Shown: positions 7,917-16,085 of the stretch, in pieces
Numbering within the stretch: position 1 is the first letter of the stretch
Layout of the letters: the number at the start of each line of letters is the position of its first letter
NCBI RefSeq assembly: GCF_036226465.1
Contig: NZ_CP108476.1
Span: forward strand, 6,386,001-6,450,000
Source: Kitasatospora sp. NBC_01250
GTDB taxonomy: Bacteria > Actinomycetota > Actinomycetes > Streptomycetales > Streptomycetaceae
DNA length: 64,000 nt
Reading direction: 5' to 3'
Made by a program: the position numbers and the translations under genes
The notes under the pieces: model-generated
Told to the model about the DNA's origin: nothing
Seen by the model: only the letters and a program-made list of their open reading frames with translations
The model's database searches: none

Positions 7917-8450
7917 CTACCGCCCGTCCGGCACCGCGATCCCGTACCCGGCCAGCCAGCCGAGCAGCTCGGCCCGCTCGGTGCGGACCAGCCGCCCGCC
8001 GGTGAAGCGCGCGTCCGCGGTCACCTCGGCGACCACCCCGGCCGGGGGCCGGAACGCCTCGGCGGCCTCGTCGCTGGTGAACTCGGCCTCGGCGAGCACC
8101 AGGCCGTGCAGCGGCGGGTCGAAGACGTCGATGCCGAGCGGCGGCACGCTGAGCCGGGTCTTGCTCAGGACCGCCGCGGGGAGGGCGGCGAGCACCTGGT
8201 GCTCGGCGGCCGTCAGATACGTGTTGGTGATCAACCCCTGGACCGGGCCGGGTCGTTCGGCGGGCACCTTCTGGGTGAACTTGTGGACCACCGTGCCGTC
8301 GTCCACGCAGGCCATCCGGCGCAGCCGCAGCCGGGTGCCGTCCAGGTAGCGGTCGGTGATCCGGCGGGTGGCGGTGACGGCATCGGGGTCCGGTGGCGCG
8401 GCGAGCAGGAAGCGGCGCTCGCGTTCGACGTGCGCGTACGTGGAGGTCAT
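7917..8450 (-). CDS. CYTH-domain protein
   Basis: 177 residues. The N-terminal VERERRFLL is the CYTH signature strand. The following basic and acidic strands (TDRYLDGTRLRLRR, KFTQKVP, LAEAEF) match the triphosphate-tunnel fold that binds organic or inorganic triphosphates and divalent metal. Family activities include thiamine triphosphatase, polyphosphatase and adenylate cyclase class IV; which applies is not evident. The ATG overlaps the stop of the upstream NUDIX gene (ATGA), so the two triphosphate-handling genes are translationally coupled. Confidence 0.85.
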   Translation of the reverse strand: MTSTYAHVERERRFLLAAPPDPDAVTATRRITDRYLDGTRLRLRRMACVDDGTVVHKFTQKVPAERPGPVQGLITNTYLTAAEHQVLAALPAAVLSKTRLSVPPLGIDVFDPPLHGLVLAEAEFTSDEAAEAFRPPAGVVAEVTADARFTGGRLVRTERAELLGWLAGYGIAVPDGR

Positions 8451-9018
8451 CCGGACATGCTCGCCGATCCCCGGCCGACCGCCGCATCCGGGCCGGGCCC
8501 GGTCAGCCGTTCGCGCAGCCGCCGGTCGGTCAGCTCGGCGAGCGGGATCCAGCGCGCCGCCGTCACCTCCGACTCCTGGAGCCGGCAGTCGGGCAGCGGA
8601 TCGACGGTGTGCCGGAACCGGGCGTGGTAGGCCGTGCTGCCGGTGAGCCGGCTGACGTACCGGAAGAACTCCAGCGGCAGCTCCCCGACCGCCACCGCCG
8701 TGCGGATCCCGGTCTCCTCGGCCAACTCGCGCTCGGCGGCGGCGAGCAGCGAGCCGTCGGCGGTGTCCAGGTGTCCGCCGGGCAGCAGCCAGGCCGCCTG
8801 GGCGCGGTGGTGCAGGTAGAGGACCACGCCGCCGGGGCCCTGGACGGCCGTGCTGACCGTGAAGTGCTCGGCCGGGTCGGCGCCGGGGGTGGCGGCCAAC
8901 TCGGCGGCCAGTGCCAGCGCGGGGGCCAACTCGGCGTGCTGCTCGGATGGTGGGTCAGATAGTCGGACAGCGTCTGCTGGATGTGCTGAATCATCGGCAG
9001 GTGCTGGGCGGTCGGCAT
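8447..9018 (-). CDS. NUDIX hydrolase, apparent single-base frameshift near 8940
   Basis: The NUDIX box is intact (GGHLDTADGSLLAAAERELAEETGI style, GX5EX7REUXEEXGU), and most of the protein reads in one frame from about 8940 to 8447. The natural N-terminus (MPTAQHLPMIQHIQQ, start 9018 behind GGGAG) reads in a different frame and joins the rest only if one G is added on the minus strand between 8940 and 8941, giving THHPSEHAEL. The alternative in-frame N-terminus is low-complexity and implausible. It is either a real inactivating deletion or a sequencing error. NUDIX enzymes hydrolyse nucleoside-diphosphate derivatives. The stop overlaps the CYTH start. Confidence 0.75.
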
Positions 9019-9170
9019 CGGCTGCTCCCAGGGTTCCCAGAGTGTCGGCTGCGCCTCGCGGGGCATGGTGGCGGTCAGTCTCGCGGATCGGTGCCGCGTA
9101 CGGGGCTCGAACCCCCGAACGGGTGAGGTCGGCGTGCGCGGTGGACATCTGACGCTGTGTCATAGGAGGC

Positions 9171-9338
9171 ATGGCACACCGACAGCACTGGCTGATCCGA
9201 TTCACTGACGAGCTGATGACACTGACCAGCGACCTGACGCAGGAACAGGCCGCCGACTTCGTGCGCCGGGTCTACGCGGCCGGGCACGAGGCGGGCGTGG
9301 CCGAGGCGGCGGAGGAGCACCGCCGGGAGGGGGAGTAG
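9171..9338 (+). CDS. Small conserved-looking protein, 55 residues
   Basis: A short gene with an excellent AGGAGG site four bases before the ATG. The product begins MAHRQHWLIRFTDELMTL, then a helical stretch (LTQEQAADFVRRVYAAGHEAG) and a Glu-rich end. It is soluble and acidic with a predicted helical hairpin and no signal or motif I can name. It is divergent from the NUDIX gene. Codon pattern and ribosome-binding site support translation; function unknown. Confidence 0.65.
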   Translation: MAHRQHWLIRFTDELMTLTSDLTQEQAADFVRRVYAAGHEAGVAEAAEEHRREGE

Positions 9339-9421
9339 CGGGCGGTGCGCGGTGTGACCGATCGGTGACCGGGTGAAGGGTGGTGCCGATACCCCTTAAT
9401 AAAGTATGAAGATCGGACGCA

Positions 9422-9979
9422 ATGATGTCCGAGAAACGTACGAGGGGTGGGGGACCAGTGGGGAACTGGACGAAGGGTCCGCGCAGGGCCGGCGGCTGGA
9501 TCGCGGCCGGCGCGGTGGCGGCGGTGCTGCTGACGGCGGGGTGCGACCCGGACGCGACGGACACGGCGAAGCCGCAGGCGGCAGCCACGCGGACGACGGC
9601 TCAGGCGCCCGCGCCCGCCTCGTCGGCACCCGCACCCACGCCGACGAGCGCGAGCCCGGCGGCCCCGACCGCGGCGGCCCCGAGCCACCAGCCGACGCAC
9701 TCGCCCACCAGCCGGCCGTCCGCCCCGGTCGCACCGCCGACGAAGCCGGCCGAGCCCACCGGGCCCGCGGCCGAGCCGACGTCGCAGCCCCCGGCGCAGA
9801 CCAAGGCCCCCGCCGGCAGCTGCGCCTCGCACACCACCGGCGACTGCGGCTGGGACCTCGGCCTGACCCCGGCGCACTCGGGCGAGACCGCCGAGTGCGC
9901 CGACGGCAGCACCTCCGACTCCGCGCACTTCCAGGGCACCTGCTCGCAGCACCACGGCGTCCGCCACTGGTTCAAGTAG
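9422..9979 (+). CDS. Secreted DUF3761 lipoprotein
   Basis: 185 residues. A twin-basic N-terminus and hydrophobic core (about 24-37) end in the lipobox LLTAGC, so the mature protein is probably attached to the membrane through that cysteine. A long Ala/Pro/Thr-rich linker (about 45-130) extends through the wall. The C-terminus (SGETAECADGSTS, GTCSQHHGV) matches the DUF3761 module with its conserved Cys pair and His residues. The biochemical role of DUF3761 is unknown. ATG ATG occurs at the start; the first is used here. A strong terminator begins at the stop codon. Confidence 0.85.
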   Translation: MMSEKRTRGGGPVGNWTKGPRRAGGWIAAGAVAAVLLTAGCDPDATDTAKPQAAATRTTAQAPAPASSAPAPTPTSASPAAPTAAAPSHQPTHSPTSRPSAPVAPPTKPAEPTGPAAEPTSQPPAQTKAPAGSCASHTTGDCGWDLGLTPAHSGETAECADGSTSDSAHFQGTCSQHHGVRHWFK

Positions 9980-10021
9980 GGCCTGTCCGGCGAACACCGG
10001 CCGGACAGGCCCTGTCCGGCC
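9979..10021. terminator. Overlapping stem-loops between convergent genes
   Basis: Arms 9979-9991 and 10000-10012 pair over 13 bp. A second, mutually exclusive hairpin (9999-10008 with 10012-10021, 10 bp, 3-nt loop) uses the same right arm. The site lies between the DUF3761 gene and the convergent hemC and could stop transcription from both sides. Confidence 0.75.
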
Positions 10022-10055
10022 GGTCCACCGCGACGGGGTGGCCGGCCGGGTGCGC

Positions 10056-11000
10056 TCAGTGCGGGATGCTGTCGATCAGCTCGCGCGCGCCCTGCCGCAG
10101 CAGTGCCACCGCCACCGAGGTCCCCAGGGTGGCCGGGTCCAGCGGCCCGGCCCACTCGTGGGCGTCCAGCACGCTCTTGCCGTCCGGCGAGAAGACCCGC
10201 CCGCGCAGCGAGAGCCGGCCGTCCCGCTCGGCGCGCGCGAAGCCGGCGATCGGGCTGTTGCAGTGGCCCTGGAGCACGTGCAGGAACATCCGCTCGGCGG
10301 TGGTCTCCCGCCAGGTGGCCTCGTCGTTCAGCGCGCGCACCGCCTCGATGGTGCTGGTGTCCTCCTCGCGGCACTGCAGCGCCAGCACGCCGGCGCCGAT
10401 CGGCGGGCACATCGCCTCCAGGCTCAGCACCTCGCTGATCTGCTGCTCCTCGCCGATCCGGGCGAGTCCGCTGGCGGCCAGCAGCAGGGCGTCGGCCTCG
10501 CCCGCGGCGAGCTTCGCCAGCCGGCTGTTGGCGTTGCCGCGCATCGGCACGCAGCTCAGATGGGGGTGGCTGACGGCCAGTTGGGCGACCCGGCGGACCG
10601 AGGAGGTGCCGATCCGGCTGCCGGGGGGCAGCTGATCGAGAGTCAGGCCGCCGGGGTGAACCAGCGCGTCGCGCAGGTCGTCGCGGCGCAACACGGCGGC
10701 GAAGACGGTGCCGGCCGGCAGCGGCCGGTCGGCGGGCACGTCCTTGACGCAGTGCACCGCGACGTCCGCCTCGCCCGCGAGCAGCGCGGCGTCCACCTCC
10801 TTGGTGAACGCGCCCTTGCCGCCGAGCGCGGAGAGCGCGCCCGTCCAGCGGTCGCCGGCGGTGCTGACGGGGACCACCTCGGTGCGGATCCCCGGGTGCA
10901 GCACGGCGAGTTCGGTGCGGAACCGCTCCACCTGGGCGAGCGCCATGGGGGAGGAGCGGGAGACGATCCGGAGCACTGCGGGCAGCGATGAGGAAGGCAT
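10056..11000 (-). CDS. hemC: Hydroxymethylbilane synthase (porphobilinogen deaminase)
   Basis: 314 residues, the normal family length. It starts LRIVSRSSPMALAQ, has the substrate-binding loops KDVPADRPL and SSVRRVAQL, and the dipyrromethane-cofactor cysteine in LQGHCNSPIAG, so all key features of an active enzyme are present. It polymerises four porphobilinogens to the linear tetrapyrrole on the haem, sirohaem and cobalamin pathways. In Streptomyces hemC usually sits with hemA, hemD and hemB; none flank it here, so this may be a second or relocated copy. Confidence 0.93.
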   Translation of the reverse strand: MPSSSLPAVLRIVSRSSPMALAQVERFRTELAVLHPGIRTEVVPVSTAGDRWTGALSALGGKGAFTKEVDAALLAGEADVAVHCVKDVPADRPLPAGTVFAAVLRRDDLRDALVHPGGLTLDQLPPGSRIGTSSVRRVAQLAVSHPHLSCVPMRGNANSRLAKLAAGEADALLLAASGLARIGEEQQISEVLSLEAMCPPIGAGVLALQCREEDTSTIEAVRALNDEATWRETTAERMFLHVLQGHCNSPIAGFARAERDGRLSLRGRVFSPDGKSVLDAHEWAGPLDPATLGTSVAVALLRQGARELIDSIPH

Positions 11001-11122
11001 GCATCCAGCCTAGGGCGTGCCCCAAGGGGTGGACGTGCGGGCTGTTTCCTGGCGTGACCGTGCCGTTCGATCCGGCTCGCGATAGCGTGCCTCTTTCGTA
11101 CATTCAATCGGAAGGCACCGGC

Positions 11123-12595
11123 ATGGCCGAGACACGCGAGAGCGCGATCCCGATCCAGCGCGTCCCCAGCTGGGGCCGGGCGGTGCGGGTGGCGCGTGCC
11201 GCGCGCGCCGGCGGCCTGGCCAAGCTGGGCGGCAGCCGGCCGCACCTGCTGCTCGCGCTGGCCTTCCTGATCGGCTACGGCCTGCTCGCGCTGGTGCGCT
11301 ACGAGCGCTTCGGCTCGCCCTCCTGGGACCTCGGCATCTTCACCGAAGTGGTCAAGGGCTACGCGCACCTGCACGCTCCGGTGGTCTCGATAAAGGGGCA
11401 GGGGTTCAACGCCCTGGGCGACCACTGGTCGCCGATCCTGGCGCTGCTCGCGCCCGCCTTCTGGCTGGTCCCCTCGGCCGCCACCCTGCTGCTCGCGCAG
11501 GCGGCGCTGTTCGCCTGGTCGGTGGGGGTGGTCTCGGACACCGCCGCCCGGGTGCTCGGCGGCTCGACCAGCCGCGGGCTGCTGATCGGCACCGCGTACG
11601 GCCTCTCCTGGGGCCTGCAGCGCGCGATCGACGCGGAGTTCCACGAGATCGCCTTCGCCGTTCCGCTGCTCGCGCTGGTGTGCCGTCAGATCCTGCTCGG
11701 CAACTGGGAGCGGGCCGCCTGGTGGGCGATGCCGCTGGTGCTGGTCAAGGAGGACCTCGGGCTGACGGCCGCGGCGGTCGGCGTGGTGCTGGTGCTGCGC
11801 GCGCGCCGTTGGTACACCGGCACCGTGCTGCTCGTCTTCGGCGTGGTCTTCACCGCGCTGACCATCCTGCTGCTGATCCCGCACTTCAACCCGCACCACC
11901 AGTTCGACTACTGGTCCAAACTGCCGGGCGGCGAGCACCCGCACCTGTGGCAGGTGCTGAGCGGCCCGTTCACCCGGCTGACGGTGTGGAAGACGGTCGG
12001 CTGGCTGCTGGGCATCGTCGGCTTCCTGGCGCTGCGCTCGCCGCTGCTGGTGCTCGCGCTGCCCACCCTGGCCTGGCGGTTCGGCTCCGCCAACCCGATG
12101 TTCTGGGGCCCGGACTGGCACTACAACGCGACCCTGATGCCGATCCTCTTCCTGGCCCTGGTGGACGCCGTCGCCCGGATCCGCCGGGCCGAGCACTCGG
12201 TGCTCAAGGGGTTCGCCGAGGGCATGGTGCCCGCCAGCCTCGGGATCGCGGTGGCCTGCACGGTGAGTCTGCCGGTCGGGCTCGGCGGCCTCGCCGACCC
12301 GGGCGCCTGGAGCGGCGGGGAGCACGCGGCGGCGCTGCGCGCGGCGATCGCGCAGATCCCGCCGAACGTGCGGGTCGAGGCCTCGATGGCACCGCTGGCC
12401 CGGCTGGCGGCGCGCGACGACGCCTACTGGCTCGGCGGCGCCAAGCAGCCGGCCCCCGACTACCTCTGCATCGACCTGGCCGGCTGGGCGGGCGGCCCGA
12501 CCGACCTGCCCGGGTACGGCGCGGCCCTGCACCCGGGCTCGACCTACAAGGTGGTCTTCAGCCGCGACCAGGTGGTCGTGCTGCAACGCCAGTAG
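11123..12595 (+). CDS. DUF2079 polytopic membrane protein
   Basis: 490 residues with about ten hydrophobic helices, matching DUF2079 of actinobacteria. Typical features are the N-terminal YERFGSPSWDLGIF segment, the GQGFNALGDHWSPIL loop and the FWGPDWHYNATLMP motif. The first loop with conserved Asp/His recalls GT-C type glycosyltransferases, but no activity is established. ATG at 11123 is the first plausible start; the frame upstream is not coding-like. It is divergent from hemC across 122 bp. Confidence 0.88.
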   Translation: MAETRESAIPIQRVPSWGRAVRVARAARAGGLAKLGGSRPHLLLALAFLIGYGLLALVRYERFGSPSWDLGIFTEVVKGYAHLHAPVVSIKGQGFNALGDHWSPILALLAPAFWLVPSAATLLLAQAALFAWSVGVVSDTAARVLGGSTSRGLLIGTAYGLSWGLQRAIDAEFHEIAFAVPLLALVCRQILLGNWERAAWWAMPLVLVKEDLGLTAAAVGVVLVLRARRWYTGTVLLVFGVVFTALTILLLIPHFNPHHQFDYWSKLPGGEHPHLWQVLSGPFTRLTVWKTVGWLLGIVGFLALRSPLLVLALPTLAWRFGSANPMFWGPDWHYNATLMPILFLALVDAVARIRRAEHSVLKGFAEGMVPASLGIAVACTVSLPVGLGGLADPGAWSGGEHAAALRAAIAQIPPNVRVEASMAPLARLAARDDAYWLGGAKQPAPDYLCIDLAGWAGGPTDLPGYGAALHPGSTYKVVFSRDQVVVLQRQ

Positions 12596-12603
12596 TCCGG
12601 GCC

Positions 12604-13014
12604 CTACGCGTACTGGGCGCGGGCCCCGGCGGTGAGCCGCTCCAGTGCGCGCAGCGCGCGGTCGGCGTCGTCGGCGGCCACGAAGAGGTGGTCGTGGTGG
12701 AAGCCGGCCACCACGTTGCAGCTGATCCCCTCCTCGGTCAGCCGCCCGGCGACCGCCGCCGTGAGGCCGACCGCCTCCAGTGCGGAATGCACGCGCAGCG
12801 TGATCCAGGCCGCCACGTAGTCGTACGCCAGGCCCAGCTCCTCGGCCTCCTGCTGCGCCACCACGACCGTCACGCCCTCCGGCTCGGCCACCGTCACGAC
12901 CGGCTGCAGCCCGGCCGGCACCCGCCCGGGGAAGGTGCAGTAGACGAAGCGGCCCGGGTTCAACTCCGGGCGCAGTTCCGCGAGCAGCTTCTGGAGATCC
13001 TTTTCACCGGCCAT
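12604..13014 (-). CDS. ACT-domain protein
   Basis: 136 residues. The C-terminal half (AYDYVAAWITLRVHSALEAVGLTAAVAGRLTEEGI, given here only as a position at about residues 60-95) follows the beta-alpha-beta pattern of ACT regulatory domains found beside amino-acid enzymes. No catalytic domain is attached. It may bind an amino acid or nucleotide, but the ligand is unknown. Start at 13014; upstream in-frame residues are Pro/Arg-rich and unlike coding. It converges on the DUF2079 gene, with only 8 bp between stops. Confidence 0.7.
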   Translation of the reverse strand: MAGEKDLQKLLAELRPELNPGRFVYCTFPGRVPAGLQPVVTVAEPEGVTVVVAQQEAEELGLAYDYVAAWITLRVHSALEAVGLTAAVAGRLTEEGISCNVVAGFHHDHLFVAADDADRALRALERLTAGARAQYA

Positions 13015-13104
13015 GCCGGTCACCGTAGCGGGCGGCGCGGATGCGGCCGGGCTTTTCGGGACGGCGAGTCCCGGCCGATCCGATCGCTGCCGAGAGCCGG
13101 GGCG

Positions 13105-13144
13105 CGGCCGCACCACGCAGGCGTACGGCCGCGTGGTACGGCCG
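13105..13144 (-). terminator. Stem-loop downstream of the lectin gene
   Basis: Arms 13105-13118 and 13131-13144 pair with one mismatch around a 12-nt loop, directly beyond the stop of the minus-strand lectin gene. Confidence 0.65.
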
Positions 13145-13149
13145 CGCGC

Positions 13150-13629
13150 TCAGGCGCCCTGACCGTGCACGGAGCCCTGCTGGTTGTTGTACGTGCCGGT
13201 CTGCCAGACCGGCTGGCCGGCGGTGTTGTAGATGACCATGTTGCCGTCGTCCTGCACCGCCACCACGCCGTTCGGTGCCGGGTTGGAGATGTTGCCGATC
13301 TCGGCGACCTCGTCGCTGCCCGACCACAGCGAGATGTAGCCCTGGTGCGCGAAGTCGAGCAGGTTCGGGATGTAGCCGTAGTAGGTGCCGCTGGCCCACA
13401 TGGCGTGGTTGTCGCTGGTGCGGTAGAGGACCAGGTTCCCGTCGCACTGGAACTTCAGGTAGGTCTGGTAGGCGATCCACTCCGCGCCGCAGCGGGAGTT
13501 CGGGGTGGCCGTCGTCAGCGGGATCTTGACCCCCGGGCCCACCGTCGCGGAGGCGGACGGAGCACCCGTCATCAGGACGGCGGCCGTCGCGGTCGCGACC
13601 GCGCCGATCTTCTTGAGTGCACGCTTCAT
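13150..13629 (-). CDS. Secreted bulb-type (B-lectin) mannose-binding domain protein
   Basis: 159 residues. A signal peptide with basic start and Ala-rich core ends near PSASA (about residue 28). The mature protein is a single beta-prism II lectin domain with sugar-binding repeats such as CDGNLVLY and QDDGNMVIY (QxDGNxVxY pattern) and matching xVWxTGT ends. These domains bind mannose; bacterial relatives include lectin-like bacteriocins and secreted adhesins. With one domain and no toxin or anchor, the role is open. A stem-loop lies just past the stop. Confidence 0.87.
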   Translation of the reverse strand: MKRALKKIGAVATATAAVLMTGAPSASATVGPGVKIPLTTATPNSRCGAEWIAYQTYLKFQCDGNLVLYRTSDNHAMWASGTYYGYIPNLLDFAHQGYISLWSGSDEVAEIGNISNPAPNGVVAVQDDGNMVIYNTAGQPVWQTGTYNNQQGSVHGQGA

Positions 13630-14095
13630 CGGGAGAAGCCTTTCGGGGACGTGAGCAGGATGGATCCGGCCCGGCAGCGCTGTCGCCGGCGCCGCGAGGG
13701 CGGGCAGCAGCCATCAGCGCAGCGCAGGTCCCCCGCTGCCCCCGGAATGCACACGTCTCCCCCGTGATCGCCGGTAGCCGGCGACGGCATGACGCTAGTT
13801 GATGTACGAGCTATGTGTCAGGGATTTGTTGCGGGCCGACGGGTTTCGGCCACCCGCTGACGGGTCCTTGCCGCGGACGCCCGCGATCGGCCCCCGGGTG
13901 GTGGCCGGATCCAGCGGTACGGGCCCCTGCCGGCCGCGGGGGCGCTCGGGCATGGTTGACGAGCGATAGTTAGCGATATATCGTCGAAGCATCGAGATCG
14001 TACGAGAGTGGCTCGCGATCCGATCGCGACTCATCGTGAGCGGCGTGACTCTTCGTGACCGCTCCGGGGTCGATCCATGGAAGGTGGTGCGCATC
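13630..14095. other. 466-bp divergent intergenic region
   Basis: This region separates the lectin gene from the PadR gene. Apart from GCGATA repeats near 13963-13983, I see no coding-like frame. Short overlapping frames are Arg-rich shadows. It is AT-richer than its surroundings between about 13960 and 14050, as expected for a promoter region. Confidence 0.6.
13963..13983. promoter_or_regulatory. Candidate PadR operator
   Basis: Two GCGATA copies (13963-13968 and 13973-13978) run into the perfect 10-bp palindrome CGATATATCG (13974-13983). The site lies about 110 bp before the PadR gene in an AT-richer patch. PadR proteins commonly repress their own promoters through such short dyads; assignment to this PadR is inference. 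Confidence 0.45.
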
Positions 14096-14749
14096 ATGCG
14101 CATGCAGAGGACACATGGCGGCCGGGGCCGCCGAGACGGCGGTCGTCCGTTCGACCGCATCCCCGGTGAGTACGCCGAGCAGCGCGGTGCCTACGGCCCG
14201 CCGGTCGGGCCCGGTGGGCCCTTCGGCGGTCCGTTCGGCGGCGGGCCCTTCGGCGGTCCGTTCCGCGGTGGCCACGGCGGCCGCGGGCGTGGTGGGCGGC
14301 ACGGCGGGCGGGCCCGGCGCGGCGATGTGCGCGCCTCGCTGCTGGCGCTGCTGACCGAGCGGCCGATGCACGGCTACGAGATGATCACCGAGATCGGTGA
14401 GCGCACCTCCGGGGCCTGGCGGCCCAGCCCGGGTTCGGTCTACCCGACCCTCCAGCTACTGGAGGAGGAGGGGCTGATCGAGGCTCAGGAGTCCGGCGGC
14501 AAGCGGCTGTTCACGCTGACCGAGGCCGGTCGCGCGGCGGCCGAGGCCGGGGCGCCGGAGCCCTGGCAGGAGGCCGGGCGCGGCGTCGACTGGGAGGCGG
14601 TGCAGGAGGTCGGCCAGGCGCTCTCCTCGGTGGAGCACGCGATTCGCCAGGTGATGGCGACCGGCACCGAGGAGCAGCGGGCCAAGGGGCTCGCGGTCCT
14701 GGTCGAGGCCCGCAAGAAGCTCTACCTGATCCTCGCCGAGGAGGGGTGA
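14096..14749 (+). CDS. PadR-family regulator with Gly-rich N-terminus
   Basis: 217 residues. Residues 75-150 form the PadR winged helix (ASLLALLTERPMHGYEM, SPGSVYPTLQLLEEEGLI), followed by a helical dimerisation tail. The first ~75 residues are a Gly/Phe/Pro/Arg-rich extension with GGPFGG repeats and an RG-rich patch (GGHGGRGRGGRHGG), resembling disordered nucleic-acid-binding tails. ATG at 14096 follows GGAAGGTGG; an earlier GTG at 14036 would only add a few unrelated residues. It probably senses a small molecule and autoregulates; its target is unknown. Confidence 0.88.
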   Translation: MRMQRTHGGRGRRDGGRPFDRIPGEYAEQRGAYGPPVGPGGPFGGPFGGGPFGGPFRGGHGGRGRGGRHGGRARRGDVRASLLALLTERPMHGYEMITEIGERTSGAWRPSPGSVYPTLQLLEEEGLIEAQESGGKRLFTLTEAGRAAAEAGAPEPWQEAGRGVDWEAVQEVGQALSSVEHAIRQVMATGTEEQRAKGLAVLVEARKKLYLILAEEG

Positions 14750-14774
14750 GCGCCGGTCCGGACCGGCTCGGGGG

Positions 14775-15050
14775 CTACTCCGGCCGGTCCGGCAGGTCGG
14801 GGTGGTCGGCGCCGTCCGGCTGCTCCGGCTGCCCGGACTGCTCCGGTGCGTACTCGTAGACCCAGCGCGGGCGCCCCTTGGCGCTGTACCGCTTGGCCCG
14901 CAGGTAGACCAGCGTCCGGGCCGGCTCCTCGTCGTGCGCGGGCACCGGCACCTTGTACACCTTGGGTACGGCGTTGAACGGGCTCAGGTAGATCGGCAGT
15001 ACCCGGCCGTCCAGCGGCCCGCCGATGAATTCCGTATCCGCGCTCCTCAT
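14775..15050 (-). CDS. Conserved hypothetical protein, 91 residues
   Basis: A small acidic protein beginning MRSADTEFIGGPLDGRVLP, with a beta-rich middle (YKVPVPAHDEEPARTLVYL) and a YEYAPE motif, then a Pro/Asp/Gln-rich tail. I know similar proteins in streptomycete genomes but no function. It converges on the PadR gene with a short GC-rich palindrome (14752-14767) between the stops. Confidence 0.7.
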   Translation of the reverse strand: MRSADTEFIGGPLDGRVLPIYLSPFNAVPKVYKVPVPAHDEEPARTLVYLRAKRYSAKGRPRWVYEYAPEQSGQPEQPDGADHPDLPDRPE

Positions 15051-15322
15051 CCGGCCAGCTTCGCATCATCCGGGCTGCGGACCCAAACACCCCCGGGTCG
15101 GGGACGCCTCCGAACTCCCTTATCCTGCTCTGTACGCCCTCGGGCCCGGCCTGGGCCAGCCGGCCCGCAACGGGCCGCGAACGGTGCGCGTCGGCGTGGC
15201 CGGCGATCGCCGCCCAGACGGCCTCCGGTGATCCCGGGAAGTCACGAGCGGCGTCGGGCGTTGCGTCCGTAGGAGCGTCGAACGCTGTGGCACACCAGTC
15301 GCAGCCGTGCGAGAGGGGCCCG

Positions 15323-16030
15323 ATGGAAGCCAGCAGCAGGTGGACGGCCTGGTGGCCACGGCGCGATCACCAGCGCGAGCGGTCGGCCGCGGGCAGCGCG
15401 ACCTCCCCGGCGGCCCGGCTCGATCTGCTGCTCGGTGCTGTCCACGCCGGCTTCCCGCTGGCGCCGGCCGCGCACCCGGCAGGCCACCGCTGCTCGTGCG
15501 ACCGGGTCGGCTGTCCGGCTCCGGCCCAGCACCCGGTCTCCTTCGCCTGGCAGTCGCAGGCCACCACCGATCCCGAGCAGCTCTCCCGCTGGCTCTCCCG
15601 CGATCCGCAGACCAACTTCATCACCGCCACCGGCCGCGCCCACGACGTGCTGGACGTCCCCGCCGAAGCCGGGCGCCTGGCGCTGGAGCGGCTCGCCGCG
15701 CTGGGCGTGGAGGGGCCGGTGGCGGCGGTCGGCGAGGAGCGCTACCTCTTCTTCACGGCCACCCGGGGCACCCCCGAGGACGAGGACGAGTGGTGGTCGA
15801 GCGAGCTGGACACCCACCCGGACACCGTGTCCGAGCACCCCGGTCTGCGCTGGCACTGCCGGGGCTCCTACACCCTGCTGCCGCCGGCCGCACTCTCCGA
15901 CGGCTCGCAGGTCCGCTGGCTGCGCGGGCCCGAGCAGCCGCTGCCGGACCCGCTGCGGGTGCTCGACGTGCTCACCGACGCCTGCACCGAGGTCGGCGCG
16001 GTCGCCGAGGAGCAGTGGCTGATCGGCTGA
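15323..16030 (+). CDS. Bifunctional DNA primase/polymerase (Prim-Pol)-like protein
   Basis: 235 residues, resembling the N-terminal prim-pol (archaeo-eukaryotic primase) domain proteins common in Streptomyces. The CSCDRVGCPAPAQHP segment is the conserved Cys/His region, and NFITATGRAHDVLDVP corresponds to the strand where prim-pol domains carry catalytic acids. Stand-alone actinobacterial copies like this often lack some catalytic acids, so activity is uncertain. ATG at 15323 has a GAGAGGGG site; GTG at 15287 is an alternative. Confidence 0.7.
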   Translation: MEASSRWTAWWPRRDHQRERSAAGSATSPAARLDLLLGAVHAGFPLAPAAHPAGHRCSCDRVGCPAPAQHPVSFAWQSQATTDPEQLSRWLSRDPQTNFITATGRAHDVLDVPAEAGRLALERLAALGVEGPVAAVGEERYLFFTATRGTPEDEDEWWSSELDTHPDTVSEHPGLRWHCRGSYTLLPPAALSDGSQVRWLRGPEQPLPDPLRVLDVLTDACTEVGAVAEEQWLIG

Positions 16031-16042
16031 CTCACCGACCCA

Positions 16043-16071
16043 GGCGCCCCGGGGCCAGGCCCCGGGGCGCC
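16043..16071. terminator. Bidirectional stem-loop terminator
   Basis: A near-perfect GC palindrome (arms 16043-16054 and 16060-16071) sits between the convergent prim-pol and map genes, 12 bp past the former stop. Confidence 0.8.
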
Positions 16072-16085
16072 GAGCGGTGTCACCG

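Noticed and set aside
9083..9125. tRNA-like T-arm on the minus strand (GGGGGTTCGAGCCCC followed by GCGGCACC)
   Set aside because: No matching 5' acceptor strand, D-arm or anticodon arm lies within 80 bp; the frame of a neighbouring gene runs near here. At most a tRNA-end-like attachment remnant, without support.
14752..14767. GCCGGTCCGGACCGGC palindrome as an operator
   Set aside because: It lies between two convergent stops and has no loop; at best a weak terminator element.
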